Assembly (NCBI GenBank): GCA_020200995.1
Contig: JAIVHQ010000223.1
Span: 1-11,625 of the forward strand
Length of the DNA: 11,625 nt
Reading direction: 5' to 3'
Source of the DNA: Flavobacteriales bacterium
Lineage (GTDB): Bacteria > Bacteroidota > Bacteroidia > Flavobacteriales_D > Cryomorphaceae
In this document: positions 1 to 8,419 of the stretch, piece after piece
How positions within the stretch are numbered: position 1 is the stretch's first letter
How the letters are laid out: every line of letters starts with the position of its first letter
Program-made: the position numbers and the translations under genes
The notes under the pieces: generated by a model
The model's database searches: none
What the model was told of the DNA's origin: nothing
What the model saw: the letters and a program-made list of their open reading frames with translations, nothing else

Positions 1-1
1 T

Positions 2-3000
2 ATCACAGGGCTCGTGGAAGGCAACTACTGCCTGACGGTGACGGACGCCAACGGGTGCACCGCAGAAGCATGCGCCGAACTTACCGCCGCTGATGAAATT
101 CAAATCGACCTTGAAGTAACTTCAGATTTACTCTGCGAAGGAGATGACTCGGGGAGTATATCAACAACCGTGACAGGTGGTGAAGAGCCATTGGAGTTTT
201 CATGGACCGGCCCGAATGGGTTTGTGGCCTCCACGCAAAACATTGAAGACCTCGAAGAGGGACTGTACTGCCTCACCGTAACAGACGCAGAAGGATGTGG
301 TCAGGAAGAATGCATTACCATCACAGCGCCACAAGTTCTCAACCTTTCACTGACGGGTTCTTCATTTGAAGGTGGCCTCGGTGTGAGCTGCGCCGACGCG
401 GAAGACGGATTTGTACTGAGTACCGTATCCGGAGGTACTGCACCTTATGCCTATGCATGGACAGGTCCCGACGGGTTTTCAGCAACCACACCCAACATCA
501 CTGACCTGGGTGCCGGCAATTATTGCCTAACGGTGACAGATGCCAACAGTTGCGAGAATGAGCAGTGCTTTTTGATCGAAACTCCCGACGAGCTTCAAGT
601 GGTTGCCGACATTGATGCCCCCCTCTGCGGAGACAGCGCCGATGCCGAAGTCACACTGAATGTATCGGGCGGAACGCCACCTTACAGCTACAACTGGAGC
701 AGCGGCCAAAATACCGCAACCGTGATGCTTGGCGAGGGAAGCTACACTGTACTCGTATCGGATGCCAACGGTTGCGAAGTAACCCTTCCTGTGAATATCA
801 CCTTTCCACCCAATATTTTTGTGACACTCGAATCGCCGATTTTCCCGGGTGGAGTTAACATCACGTGCAATGGAGGCGCAACAGGAACCGTGAATGCCAT
901 CATCACCGGCGATGACGGTAACCTCGACTACTTATGGACGGACGGCGGCGGCAACTTCATAAGCGACCAACCCGCCCCTTTGACCGGCCTTATGGCAGGA
1001 ATCTATTGTCTCGAAGTTACCGATGAGTCGGGCTGTTCAGGATCATCCTGTATAACGCTCACAGAGCCGGAGATGCTCACGCTTGACTTTGAAGCAACCG
1101 ACTTGGATTGTAACGAAAACTCCGGCGGAAGTATCACCGCCATCGGCGGAGGCGGAGTTCCTGCTTACACAATCAGCTGGACCGGACCTGACGGTTTCAC
1201 GGCCATGGGAAGTGTTATTTCGGGACTTGGCGCAGGTCAGTACTGCGCTGAGATTTCCGATATCAACGGATGTACTTTTTCCGACTGTGTAGAAATCACT
1301 GAGCCCACCCCCATCTCAATCGACCTCACAGCCGATGAAGTCAACGGATTCAACATCTCTTGCGAGGGTGAAAACACCGGGGCAATCAGCTCGGTTATCT
1401 CCGGCGGAACACCCGGCTACACATACAGCTGGAGCGGACCTGCCGGTTTCTTCTCTCCATCACCAAATATTCAAAACCTCTTCGCAGGTGAATACTGTCT
1501 GACTGTAACCGATGAAAACGGATGTACTCAAGAGGCCTGCATCGAACTTATTGAAGCTGAAAGCGCCGAAGTTAATGTAGATGTATTCGAGTTTGCCAAT
1601 GGATTCAACGCAAGCTGCGGAGATGCTTGTGACGCATCACTGACGGTATCTATCACCACAGGTGAAGGCCCGTTTGAATTGACGTGGACGGGTCCTGATA
1701 ATTTCGAGTCGAATGCATTTGATTTAGATGACCTCTGCCCCGGTTCTTACGTTCTGTCAGTTACGGATGTGAACGGGTGTGAGCAGGTCATCAATGTTCA
1801 AATCAATGCCCCCGCAGAAATTGAAATCAACCTAAGTAGCCCTGTATTTGGCGGCGGCACTGAAATCAGCTGTTTCGGATTCGACAATGGTGTGATCAAT
1901 GCCGACGTATCGGGAGGGGTTGAAGGAGGTTTTGACTTCAGCTGGACCGGTCCCGATGGATTTACATCAGGTGCAGCGGGATTGACAAATCTGGCTCCCG
2001 GCACCTACACACTTACCGTAGAAGACCCCACGGGTTGTTCGGCTGAGGAAAGCATCACGCTTGCCCAACCTGATTCACCCCTTTCGGGAAATGCCGTTGC
2101 CTTTGAATATCCTTCAGGCGACAACATCAGCTGTGCAGGTGAAGATGACGGAAGCATAGAGGGAACGGCAACAGGGGGAACAGCCCCCTACGTTTACAAC
2201 TGGTTTGGCCCGAATGACTTTACAGCCGAAACCCAAAACATCAACGACCTCGCGCCCGGCGAGTATACACTCATCATTGAAGATGCCAACGGTTGTACAT
2301 TTACGATTAATATGACTTTGACCGGTCCCGAACTTCCTTTGGTAACAAATATAGAATCTGTCACTGAAATCGAATGTTTTGACGCTGCGACAGGCGGCAT
2401 ACAAATCACAGTGGAAGGCGGGTCATCTCCGTATCAAATTGCCTGGACAGGACCCGATCTTTTCAGCTCTACAGACTTTTTCATTGCCGACTTGGCCGCA
2501 GGAGTCTACACTTATGAGGTCACTGATGTAAACGGATGTAGCTCGGAAGGTGAAGTGGAGCTCGAAAATGCTCCCGAAATCATTATCACTTCGGAAATAT
2601 CTTCTGCAGCTTGCGAGTCAGAATCGGGAATCATTGTGATTGCAGTAACGGGCGGAACACCCGGTTACGAATTCCTATGGAGTACAGGTGCTACCACACA
2701 AAACATTTCCAATCTCGGAGCAGGCACATATTCCGTGAATGTGACTGATAGCAACGGGTGTGAAGTTGAAGCAGAATTTGAAGTGGAGGCTGTGAATGAG
2801 CTCGCTTTTGATGTCAGCATCACCGAGCCCGGTTGCGCAGGTGACAACGATGGCTCTATCGCACTTGAGCTCACAGGGGGCGAAGCTCCGGTAATGTACT
2901 CTTGGGAAGGACCTGGTGGGTTCACCGCTACCGGAGAAGAGATTTTCGGCTTGGAAGCCGGCATGTACAGTTACACAGCGCTGGACGTGAACGGATGTAT

Positions 3001-3297
3001 TATAGAAGACACGTTAATGGTCGGTGAGCCCGATTCACTTCTGATAGATGAACTCGTGAGCCCGTTGTACAACAATGGCTTCAACATCACCTCATTTGGT
3101 GGTGTGGACGGGGTGATCAACAATCCAAACGTGGAAGGTGGAACGACTCCATATAATTTAAGCTGGACAGGACCCGATGGTTTCTCATCAACAGGCGCCG
3201 GAGAACAAAGTGGATTACAGGCCGGCACTTATGAGCTGATCGTGACCGATGCTAATGGCTGCACGGATACCGCCTCCACCGTCCTCACACAGCCCGT
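2..3297 (+). repeat. Array of diverged SprB-type protein repeats (1 partial + 13 full)
   Basis: Repeats are recognised by a tryptophan core (WTGPDGF, WSGPAGF, WEGPGGF, WSSGQ, WSTGATT) and a closing VTDANGC-type motif. They are diverged at DNA level, so this is an old protein-level array rather than a recent tandem duplication. Two linker classes precede the first Cys: a short one (e.g. SDLLC, DAPLC, ATDLDC) and a long one with an extra Gly/Asn-rich turn (e.g. SPIFPGGVNITC, FEYPSGDNISC). The upstream repeats mostly carry a YC...GC....C triplet (YCLTVTDANGC then EAC), while from about base 1,600 onward repeats keep only the GC cysteine. The last full repeat has Ser (NITSFGG) where the first Cys is expected. 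Confidence 0.85.
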
Positions 3298-3568
3298 ACC
3301 ACTGGAACTTCCCAACGGAATATCCCCGAACGGAGACGGCTTTAACGACGGCTTAACAGTGCGGGGACTAGAAGACTTCCCGAACAATAAGATGATGATA
3401 TTCAACAGGTGGGGCAACATGCTCTACGAGGAAGACAATTATAGCAACAACACTCCCTGGATGGGTACCAACAACAGCGGAGAAAATTTGCCGGAAGGCA
3501 CCTACTTCGTGATACTTGAAATCAGTGACCGAGACGCTTTACGCGGCTACCTCGAATTAAGAAGATAA
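2..3568 (+). CDS. SprB-like repeat adhesin with type B T9SS sorting domain (5' partial)
   Basis: A very large secreted or surface protein whose beginning lies before the window: the frame is already open at base 2 and enters in the middle of a repeat (ITGLVEGNYCLTVTD). About 1,188 codons are visible. They form one partial and thirteen full repeats of about 75-90 residues with the pattern Cys...DG.I...GG..PY.Y.WTGP.GF...L..G.Y.L.VTDANGC, as in SprB-type gliding adhesins. The last ~88 residues (about 3305-3565) are a T9SS type B C-terminal domain (gliding motility-associated C-terminal domain): ISPNGDGFND, then IFNRWGNMLYE, then LPEGTYFVIL, ending GYLELRR. Known of the family: this domain directs export through T9SS, and secretion needs a cognate SprF/PorP protein, which is the next gene. 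The role in adhesion or gliding is inferred. The GTG at position 14 is an internal codon, not a start. Confidence 0.93.
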   Translation: MTGLVEGNYCLTVTDANGCTAEACAELTAADEIQIDLEVTSDLLCEGDDSGSISTTVTGGEEPLEFSWTGPNGFVASTQNIEDLEEGLYCLTVTDAEGCGQEECITITAPQVLNLSLTGSSFEGGLGVSCADAEDGFVLSTVSGGTAPYAYAWTGPDGFSATTPNITDLGAGNYCLTVTDANSCENEQCFLIETPDELQVVADIDAPLCGDSADAEVTLNVSGGTPPYSYNWSSGQNTATVMLGEGSYTVLVSDANGCEVTLPVNITFPPNIFVTLESPIFPGGVNITCNGGATGTVNAIITGDDGNLDYLWTDGGGNFISDQPAPLTGLMAGIYCLEVTDESGCSGSSCITLTEPEMLTLDFEATDLDCNENSGGSITAIGGGGVPAYTISWTGPDGFTAMGSVISGLGAGQYCAEISDINGCTFSDCVEITEPTPISIDLTADEVNGFNISCEGENTGAISSVISGGTPGYTYSWSGPAGFFSPSPNIQNLFAGEYCLTVTDENGCTQEACIELIEAESAEVNVDVFEFANGFNASCGDACDASLTVSITTGEGPFELTWTGPDNFESNAFDLDDLCPGSYVLSVTDVNGCEQVINVQINAPAEIEINLSSPVFGGGTEISCFGFDNGVINADVSGGVEGGFDFSWTGPDGFTSGAAGLTNLAPGTYTLTVEDPTGCSAEESITLAQPDSPLSGNAVAFEYPSGDNISCAGEDDGSIEGTATGGTAPYVYNWFGPNDFTAETQNINDLAPGEYTLIIEDANGCTFTINMTLTGPELPLVTNIESVTEIECFDAATGGIQITVEGGSSPYQIAWTGPDLFSSTDFFIADLAAGVYTYEVTDVNGCSSEGEVELENAPEIIITSEISSAACESESGIIVIAVTGGTPGYEFLWSTGATTQNISNLGAGTYSVNVTDSNGCEVEAEFEVEAVNELAFDVSITEPGCAGDNDGSIALELTGGEAPVMYSWEGPGGFTATGEEIFGLEAGMYSYTALDVNGCIIEDTLMVGEPDSLLIDELVSPLYNNGFNITSFGGVDGVINNPNVEGGTTPYNLSWTGPDGFSSTGAGEQSGLQAGTYELIVTDANGCTDTASTVLTQPVPLELPNGISPNGDGFNDGLTVRGLEDFPNNKMMIFNRWGNMLYEEDNYSNNTPWMGTNNSGENLPEGTYFVILEISDRDALRGYLELRR

Positions 3569-3584
3569 AAAGATGCGCACTCAC

Positions 3585-4514
3585 ATGAAAAAATCGCTAT
3601 TCATTGCAGCAGCATTAATTTGGGCCGCGCAAGCGCAAGGCCAGCAGGAAATGCTCATCAGCCAGTACATGTTTAACGGGCTGTTTATCAATCCTGCCTA
3701 TGCGGGCTCGCACAAGTTTGCCGAAGCCACCGCCCTGCACCGCACCCAATGGACAGGGCTCGACGGTGCTCCGAGCACACAGACTTTTGGTATTGAAGGA
3801 CCCATCTCAAACGAGCAAATGGGATTGGGCCTGACGGTGATCAACGACCGTATCGGAGACACCCGACAAACAGAAGTCTTTGCGAATTGGAGTTACCACC
3901 TGTTTTTGGATCCGCAAGGGAAAACGAAGCTGAGCTTTGGATTGCGCGCGGGATTTGCAGATTACACTGCCAGCCTGAGCGAAACGAATGTATTCGATGC
4001 AGGTGACCCCGTCTTCAGTCAAAATCTCGGAAACCAGTTTGTTCCGAAATTTGGCGCAGGTGTATACCTTTACGCCGAAAGATTTTATGCAGGGCTTAGC
4101 GTGCCGACAATTTTTGCGGCAGACAACAACGTGCGGTTCAACATCAATGAAATGAGTGATCGATATTTTCAGCCTCACACTTACCTCACGGCAGGTTATG
4201 TATTTGACGCCGGGAAAAACCTGAAAGTAAAGCCTTCTTTCTTAATAAGGTACTTAAACAATGTGCCCTTGCAAGCTGATTTGAATTGTAACCTATTGAT
4301 CAAAGATACGTTTTGGGTGGGTGTATCCTACCGTACAGGAGACGCAGTAATCGCATTGCTGGAATACAATATACTGACAGACTTCCGAATCGGATATGCA
4401 TATGACCTTACCACAACTGAAATTAGCAGCTATAGCGGTGGCTCACATGAAGTGATGCTCAGCTATAAATTTGGAAAAGATCCCGTAAAAACCAAATCTC
4501 CCCGTTACTTCTAA
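3585..4514 (+). CDS. PorP/SprF family T9SS outer-membrane protein
   Basis: Predicted 309-residue protein with a Sec signal peptide (MKKSLFIAAALIWAAQAQG, cleavage likely just before QQEM). The mature N-terminus carries the hallmarks of the PorP/SprF family: SQYMFNGLFINPAYAGS followed by HRTQWTGLDGAPST. The rest alternates aromatic and hydrophobic residues in a beta-barrel pattern (LSFGLRAGFADY, FGAGVYLYAERFYAGLSV, FWVGVSYRTGDAVIALLEY), ending in LSYKFGKDP. An in-frame ATG at 3573 would add MRTH; I prefer 3585 because it gives a standard MKK signal-peptide start. It lies 16 nt after the adhesin stop and 13 nt before the OmpA lipoprotein, so the three are probably co-transcribed. In known systems SprF-like proteins are needed for secretion or attachment of the neighbouring type B CTD cargo; here that cargo should be the upstream adhesin. 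Confidence 0.92.
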   Translation: MKKSLFIAAALIWAAQAQGQQEMLISQYMFNGLFINPAYAGSHKFAEATALHRTQWTGLDGAPSTQTFGIEGPISNEQMGLGLTVINDRIGDTRQTEVFANWSYHLFLDPQGKTKLSFGLRAGFADYTASLSETNVFDAGDPVFSQNLGNQFVPKFGAGVYLYAERFYAGLSVPTIFAADNNVRFNINEMSDRYFQPHTYLTAGYVFDAGKNLKVKPSFLIRYLNNVPLQADLNCNLLIKDTFWVGVSYRTGDAVIALLEYNILTDFRIGYAYDLTTTEISSYSGGSHEVMLSYKFGKDPVKTKSPRYF

Positions 4515-4527
4515 TCAAAGCTTCATC

Positions 4528-6483
4528 ATGAAACGAATGACCTCCCCCCAAACTATCGTCATTTTGCTGTTCATCGGCATATTGTCAAGCTGTGCCAATG
4601 GGCGCATCAAGACAGGTGACAAAATGTATGACAATCTGAGCTACACCAAAGCCGTCGACAACTACGAAAAGGCCTTGAAAAAACAGCCCGACAACAACGA
4701 GCTAAAGCTCAAACTGGCAGATTCACACCGCAACCTCAACAACTCTGAGGAAGCCGAAATGTACTACAGCGAAGTAAAAGAGGCGCAAGGATTGTCAGGA
4801 CAAGAGAATGTGCGGTACGCACAAACACTGATGAAAAACAACAAGTACGATCAGGCAGGTATGGTTCTCGCAGAATACATAAAGACCAATCCCGACGATC
4901 GACTGGCCAATGACCTGTACGCTTCCACACAAAATGTGGAAGAGCTGAAAGAAGACACCTCGGCTTACAAACTCACACCTGTGCCACTCGACTTTGTAGT
5001 ATCCATGTTCGGCCCGAGTCATTATGGAAAGGGTATCGTGTTTGCCGCAGAAACAGAAATTACCGGTGCGGCTTCAACCAACCCCTGGACCGGCTACTCA
5101 TACCTGGATCTGTACTACGTGGAAAAAGACGCGAATGGCTTTTGGGATGTTCCCACAACCTTTGACGAGACACTGAACGGTCGTTTTCACGATGGACCCG
5201 CCTCCTTCAATAAAGAGCAAGACATGGTAGTCTACACCAGGAGTGCCATGCGAAATGCAAAAAAGCAATTGATCAACGAAAAGCGAGAGAACCAATTCTA
5301 CCTCTATTCGAGCGAAAAGAAGGAAGGTAAATGGAGTGAGCCAAAAGAATTGTCATTCAACGATCCGAACTACAGTGTAGGGCATCCCGCACTTTCAGAA
5401 GACGGCAAGACGCTTTACTTTTCCAGCAATATGCCTGGTGGCTACGGAGGCTCTGACCTGTACAAATCAACCTACGATGGTGAAAAATGGTCTGAACCCC
5501 TCAATTTAGGTAACACGATCAATACACCGGGCAATGAAGTATTCCCATCACTGGCGAGAGACGGCAGGTTGTATTTCTCGAGCGAGGGTCACGAAACACT
5601 GGGAGGTCTGGACGTATTTGTATCAGAATCTAAAGGTGGTATCTGGACAAAACCGGTAAACCTCGCTTATCCGCTTAACACAAGTCAGGACGATTTTTCC
5701 ATCCTTTTCGACAAAGGAGATACCACAGGTTTCGTGTCCTCTAACCGATCGGGCGAAGACATGATTTACAGTTTCGTACAAATGTCTCCGATATTTATTC
5801 TTGAAGGTATCGCGGCGCTTAAATCTGATAAAGCTGCCATTGAAGGTGTTCAAATTACACTGATCAATGAAACAGACGGCGACTCCGCCCGCGTCACTAC
5901 GGGTAAAGACGGAAAATTCAAATTCAATCTACTACCGAACAGCAAGTACACCGTAAAAGGTGAAAAGGAGGGATATTTCAATCTCACCGAAGAATTCGAA
6001 ACCGGAAATGAGTCTCTGGAAAAAACCATAGACTTCAATTTTGAAATAGACGAAATCGTGGAGAGCAAAAGCGGAACCGGAAGCGGCACACCTGACGACG
6101 GTTCGGAAACAGCCAAAAAGACCTACGATGTTGGCGAAGTGTTTTACGACTATGATAGCTCCGATATCAGGGCAGATGCCAAACCCACCTTGGACAAATT
6201 GGTGAGGCTCTTGCAAGACAATCCAAAAATATCAATTGAAATTCAGTCACACTGTGATTCCAGAGGCAGCCAGGCCTACAATGTGGGCTTATCAAATCGC
6301 AGGGCCCAGTCAGTCGTGAATTATCTTATTTCGAAAGACGTTTCAAAAAACCGACTAAAGTCGAAGGGATTTGGAAAGGCTCAGCCTGTAAATCACTGCC
6401 GTACCGGGGTTGAATGCAGTGAAGAAGAGCACCAGGTAAATCGCAGAACAGAATTCATCGTGCTTGAAAACAAGCAAATTTAA
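4528..6483 (+). CDS. PorE-like OmpA-family lipoprotein (TPR, PD40 propeller, CRD, OmpA)
   Basis: A 651-residue lipoprotein. The signal peptide ends in the lipobox LSSC (Cys22), followed by ANGRIK, which lacks the acidic export signal of surface lipoproteins, suggesting it faces the periplasm. Domains in order: TPR repeats (about 30-135); a PD40/WD40-like propeller (about 145-425) with blades such as GHPALSEDGKTLYFSSNMPG and VFPSLARDGRLYFSS; a carboxypeptidase-regulatory-like beta sandwich (about 430-505, TTGKDGKFKFNLLPNSKY); a Gly/Ser linker; and an OmpA C-terminal peptidoglycan-binding domain (about 540-648) with VFYDYDSSDI, HCDSRGS and NRRAQSV, whose Asp and Arg are the usual diaminopimelate-binding residues. 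This order matches PorE of the T9SS, which anchors the machinery to peptidoglycan. Position after the adhesin and PorP/SprF genes suggests a cargo-linked paralogue; whether it is the housekeeping PorE cannot be decided here. Confidence 0.88.
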   Translation: MKRMTSPQTIVILLFIGILSSCANGRIKTGDKMYDNLSYTKAVDNYEKALKKQPDNNELKLKLADSHRNLNNSEEAEMYYSEVKEAQGLSGQENVRYAQTLMKNNKYDQAGMVLAEYIKTNPDDRLANDLYASTQNVEELKEDTSAYKLTPVPLDFVVSMFGPSHYGKGIVFAAETEITGAASTNPWTGYSYLDLYYVEKDANGFWDVPTTFDETLNGRFHDGPASFNKEQDMVVYTRSAMRNAKKQLINEKRENQFYLYSSEKKEGKWSEPKELSFNDPNYSVGHPALSEDGKTLYFSSNMPGGYGGSDLYKSTYDGEKWSEPLNLGNTINTPGNEVFPSLARDGRLYFSSEGHETLGGLDVFVSESKGGIWTKPVNLAYPLNTSQDDFSILFDKGDTTGFVSSNRSGEDMIYSFVQMSPIFILEGIAALKSDKAAIEGVQITLINETDGDSARVTTGKDGKFKFNLLPNSKYTVKGEKEGYFNLTEEFETGNESLEKTIDFNFEIDEIVESKSGTGSGTPDDGSETAKKTYDVGEVFYDYDSSDIRADAKPTLDKLVRLLQDNPKISIEIQSHCDSRGSQAYNVGLSNRRAQSVVNYLISKDVSKNRLKSKGFGKAQPVNHCRTGVECSEEEHQVNRRTEFIVLENKQI

Positions 6484-6506
6484 AGATCCAAGGTTCATTT
6501 AAATTT

Positions 6507-6542
6507 AAAACCCCGCGCTTCAGGTGCGGGGTTTTCCTTTTT
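6507..6542. terminator. Bidirectional intrinsic terminator between convergent genes
   Basis: Perfect inverted repeat: AAAACCCCGC (6507-6516), a 9-nt spacer, then GCGGGGTTTT (6526-6535), followed by CCTTTTT. The T-rich 3' arm serves the adhesin operon on the + strand, and the A-run of the 5' arm gives a T-run for the convergent gene on the - strand. The downstream T-run overlaps the stop codon of the - strand gene at 6541-6543. Confidence 0.9.
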
Positions 6543-8085
6543 AAACATTCGCCGTTTCACGGTGCTGATTTCGGATTTCTTCAGCGAAAGACACCCCGTT
6601 GAGTTTGGACTGAATCCATGCGGGATAGTTAAAATGGGAGAGAATGGTTCGGTCTGTTTCCACTTCGAGGCACTTATTTAGTTCCCGAGCGAACTCTTCA
6701 AACAAGAAAACTTCTCTTTTCTTCTTTTTATTCCGAGCCAAACGCCTCATGAAATTGAGAATGGTCACTTCCAAATGATGATCGCGTTGCCGCTTGCTCA
6801 GGTACCTGAAAGTGGACTTGATAATGTATTCGAGAAGATCATGATTTCCAAGCTCGTAGTGCACAACCAGATTAAACAACCTGGCGAAGCTGTAAATATC
6901 CTGGCGCAAGTTGGTTTCATTGTCATTGAGCACACGGTTGAGCCATTGCAAGGATTCCTTGTATTTGCCCGCTCCGAAATATACCGACGCAACGCTGTTC
7001 AGAAAGTGCAGCTCATGCTCCTTGTTCATCCTCGAATTGGTGTCATCCAAGGCAGAAATCACTTGGTCAGCGATGGCGAGTGCTCTTTTATAGTCACCCG
7101 TGCGTTCACAAATTCTAATTTCACCGAGGTAAGTTGATCGAAATGTAAGCGCGGCAATATCATCGGTATCAAAAGGAGTGGATGCCGACATTTCGCGCAT
7201 CACACTGATTGTATTTCGCGCTTCGTCGAGGTGGCCCAGATCAACCTGTAAGATCAGAATATTGCTCAGGGTCCTCATGTAGCGTTGCGGCAAATCTTTT
7301 CGGATCATGGGATTGTTATCCAAAATCTCTCGGACACGCAAAAACTTGGTCATCGCCGTGGCCTTATCTACATTGGCAGTGGCACAGAAGCCCTGAATAT
7401 AAAAGCAGATTGTTGCCGCACGGTAGCTCAGGGCCGTATTGCGCCCGATAATCAAAGGGTGGTGCGAAATCTCCTCGACAAGCGATCTGTCTGTCTCATT
7501 TCGCACATAACCCCCGCTCCTGAACACGTAGTTGATCTTAGAATACAAGACATGATAGGCAGCCAGATTCCTCAGCTTCTCAATCACCTGCTGCTCTTCC
7601 TTGATGAGAGCGTCAATATCTTTGCTAAACTCACCTGATTCGTATGCCTCTTCCAGCAATATTTTCTCCCAGCTCAACAATTCAAAAAGGTAATAGAACT
7701 TCTCGTAATCCACGGCCATCTTTTTGGCCCTCGCCAAAAACTTATTGCACTCCTTGTACAAGGCCTTTTTATACAGAATCTCTATGTTTTTGAGTTCCTG
7801 CTTAAGAATACTGCTCACCGAATTATCCGAATGATAGGCACGTAAACTCTTTAAAATTAGTTTATACAGATGGTTCTTCTCAGAAGGCAAATGCTTTATA
7901 AACTTTTCTCCCTCAAATTCCTGCTTCACTTCTTCCTCATTGTACTGATCTTGTAAATCAATAGCATCGAATATTTTCAAATAATTCTTCTCTCCTTGCT
8001 GCAATGAAGAAGAAAGCTTAAAAAACCGCTTTTCGCTCTTGGTAAGTGATTTGATAAGGTCAAAAAGATCGTTGGTGGGCTTCAT
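6541..8085 (-). CDS. TPR-like protein of unknown function conserved in Bacteroidota
   Basis: A 514-residue predicted cytoplasmic protein with no signal peptide or membrane segment. It begins MKPTNDLFDLIKSLTKSEKR and continues with FIKHLPSEKNHLYKLILKSL. I recognise this N-terminal pattern from a family of roughly 500-residue helical proteins common in Bacteroidota and usually annotated only as tetratricopeptide repeat or hypothetical. The body is almost entirely alpha-helical, with TPR-like pairs in the middle and C-terminal half (GDYKRALAIADQVISALDD, NSVASVYFGAGKYKESLQWL). A basic stretch (RRLARNKKKKREV) lies near residue 455. No catalytic motif is visible; a scaffold or protein-binding role is only an inference. 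It is convergent with the adhesin operon and appears to be a single-gene unit with its own promoter and terminator. Confidence 0.85.
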   Translation of the reverse strand: MKPTNDLFDLIKSLTKSEKRFFKLSSSLQQGEKNYLKIFDAIDLQDQYNEEEVKQEFEGEKFIKHLPSEKNHLYKLILKSLRAYHSDNSVSSILKQELKNIEILYKKALYKECNKFLARAKKMAVDYEKFYYLFELLSWEKILLEEAYESGEFSKDIDALIKEEQQVIEKLRNLAAYHVLYSKINYVFRSGGYVRNETDRSLVEEISHHPLIIGRNTALSYRAATICFYIQGFCATANVDKATAMTKFLRVREILDNNPMIRKDLPQRYMRTLSNILILQVDLGHLDEARNTISVMREMSASTPFDTDDIAALTFRSTYLGEIRICERTGDYKRALAIADQVISALDDTNSRMNKEHELHFLNSVASVYFGAGKYKESLQWLNRVLNDNETNLRQDIYSFARLFNLVVHYELGNHDLLEYIIKSTFRYLSKRQRDHHLEVTILNFMRRLARNKKKKREVFLFEEFARELNKCLEVETDRTILSHFNYPAWIQSKLNGVSFAEEIRNQHRETANV

Positions 8086-8156
8086 AGGAGTACAATGAAT
8101 TTTGAATTACAAACAGTAAACTATTGATGGTACAACATTAAACCAGCTTACCCTAC

Positions 8157-8189
8157 CAAAAATACAGTTTTAGCTTTCCAATTATCAAA
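8157..8189 (-). promoter_or_regulatory. Candidate Bacteroidota sigma-ABfr-type promoter for the TPR gene
   Basis: On the - strand, TATTTTTG (8164 to 8157) matches the -7 consensus TAnnTTTG of Bacteroidota primary-sigma promoters, and TTTG (8189 to 8186) matches the -33 element, with a 21-nt spacer. Transcription would start near 8150 and give a leader of about 65 nt before the ATG at 8085. The spacing is at the long end of the usual range and the region is AT-rich, so chance matching is possible. Confidence 0.4.
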
Positions 8190-8318
8190 TACCCTAAAAA
8201 ATATCCTCCGTAATCGAGGTAGTGAAGACCAAGACAAGAACCAGGCTGCATTCAATTCTACTTAACAATAGTGCAATTCTGTAATCACTCAAACAGCTTG
8301 CATTTATCTGTTCAGACC

Positions 8319-8349
8319 AAAAAAAATGCGGATGACAAGTCACCCGCAT
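8319..8349 (-). terminator. Intrinsic terminator downstream of the globin-like gene
   Basis: Near-perfect hairpin: ATGCGG (8326-8331), one base, TGAC, loop AA, GTCA, one base, CCGCAT (8344-8349). Read on the - strand the single mismatch becomes a G-U pair and the stem is followed by eight T residues (the A-run 8319-8326 on +). Both points show that it works on the - strand, about 70 nt after the 3' end of the broken globin-like gene, so it probably marks the end of that former transcription unit. Confidence 0.88.
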
Positions 8350-8419
8350 ATGATGCGCTTTAAAACCCAAAACAACCACCATTAAATCTGCGCAGCAGAA
8401 AATATTTTGATGCCCGCCC

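Larger units (their letters stand above)
8086..8419. other. Intergenic region (334 bp), no gene seen
   Basis: This AT-rich stretch separates the TPR gene from the broken globin-like gene. It holds the candidate promoter at 8157-8189 and the intrinsic terminator at 8319-8349. The only open frame of note (8194-8382, - strand) runs straight through the terminator hairpin and shows no protein-like pattern. I see no RNA gene or repeat in the remainder. Confidence 0.6.

Noticed and set aside
2114..2409. Antisense frames inside the adhesin gene (also near 2665-3420)
   Set aside because: They are shadows of the repeat codons on the opposite strand, without their own signals.
8194..8382. - strand frame of 62 codons between the TPR gene and the globin-like gene
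   Set aside because: It crosses the terminator hairpin and T-run and has no domain-like sequence.
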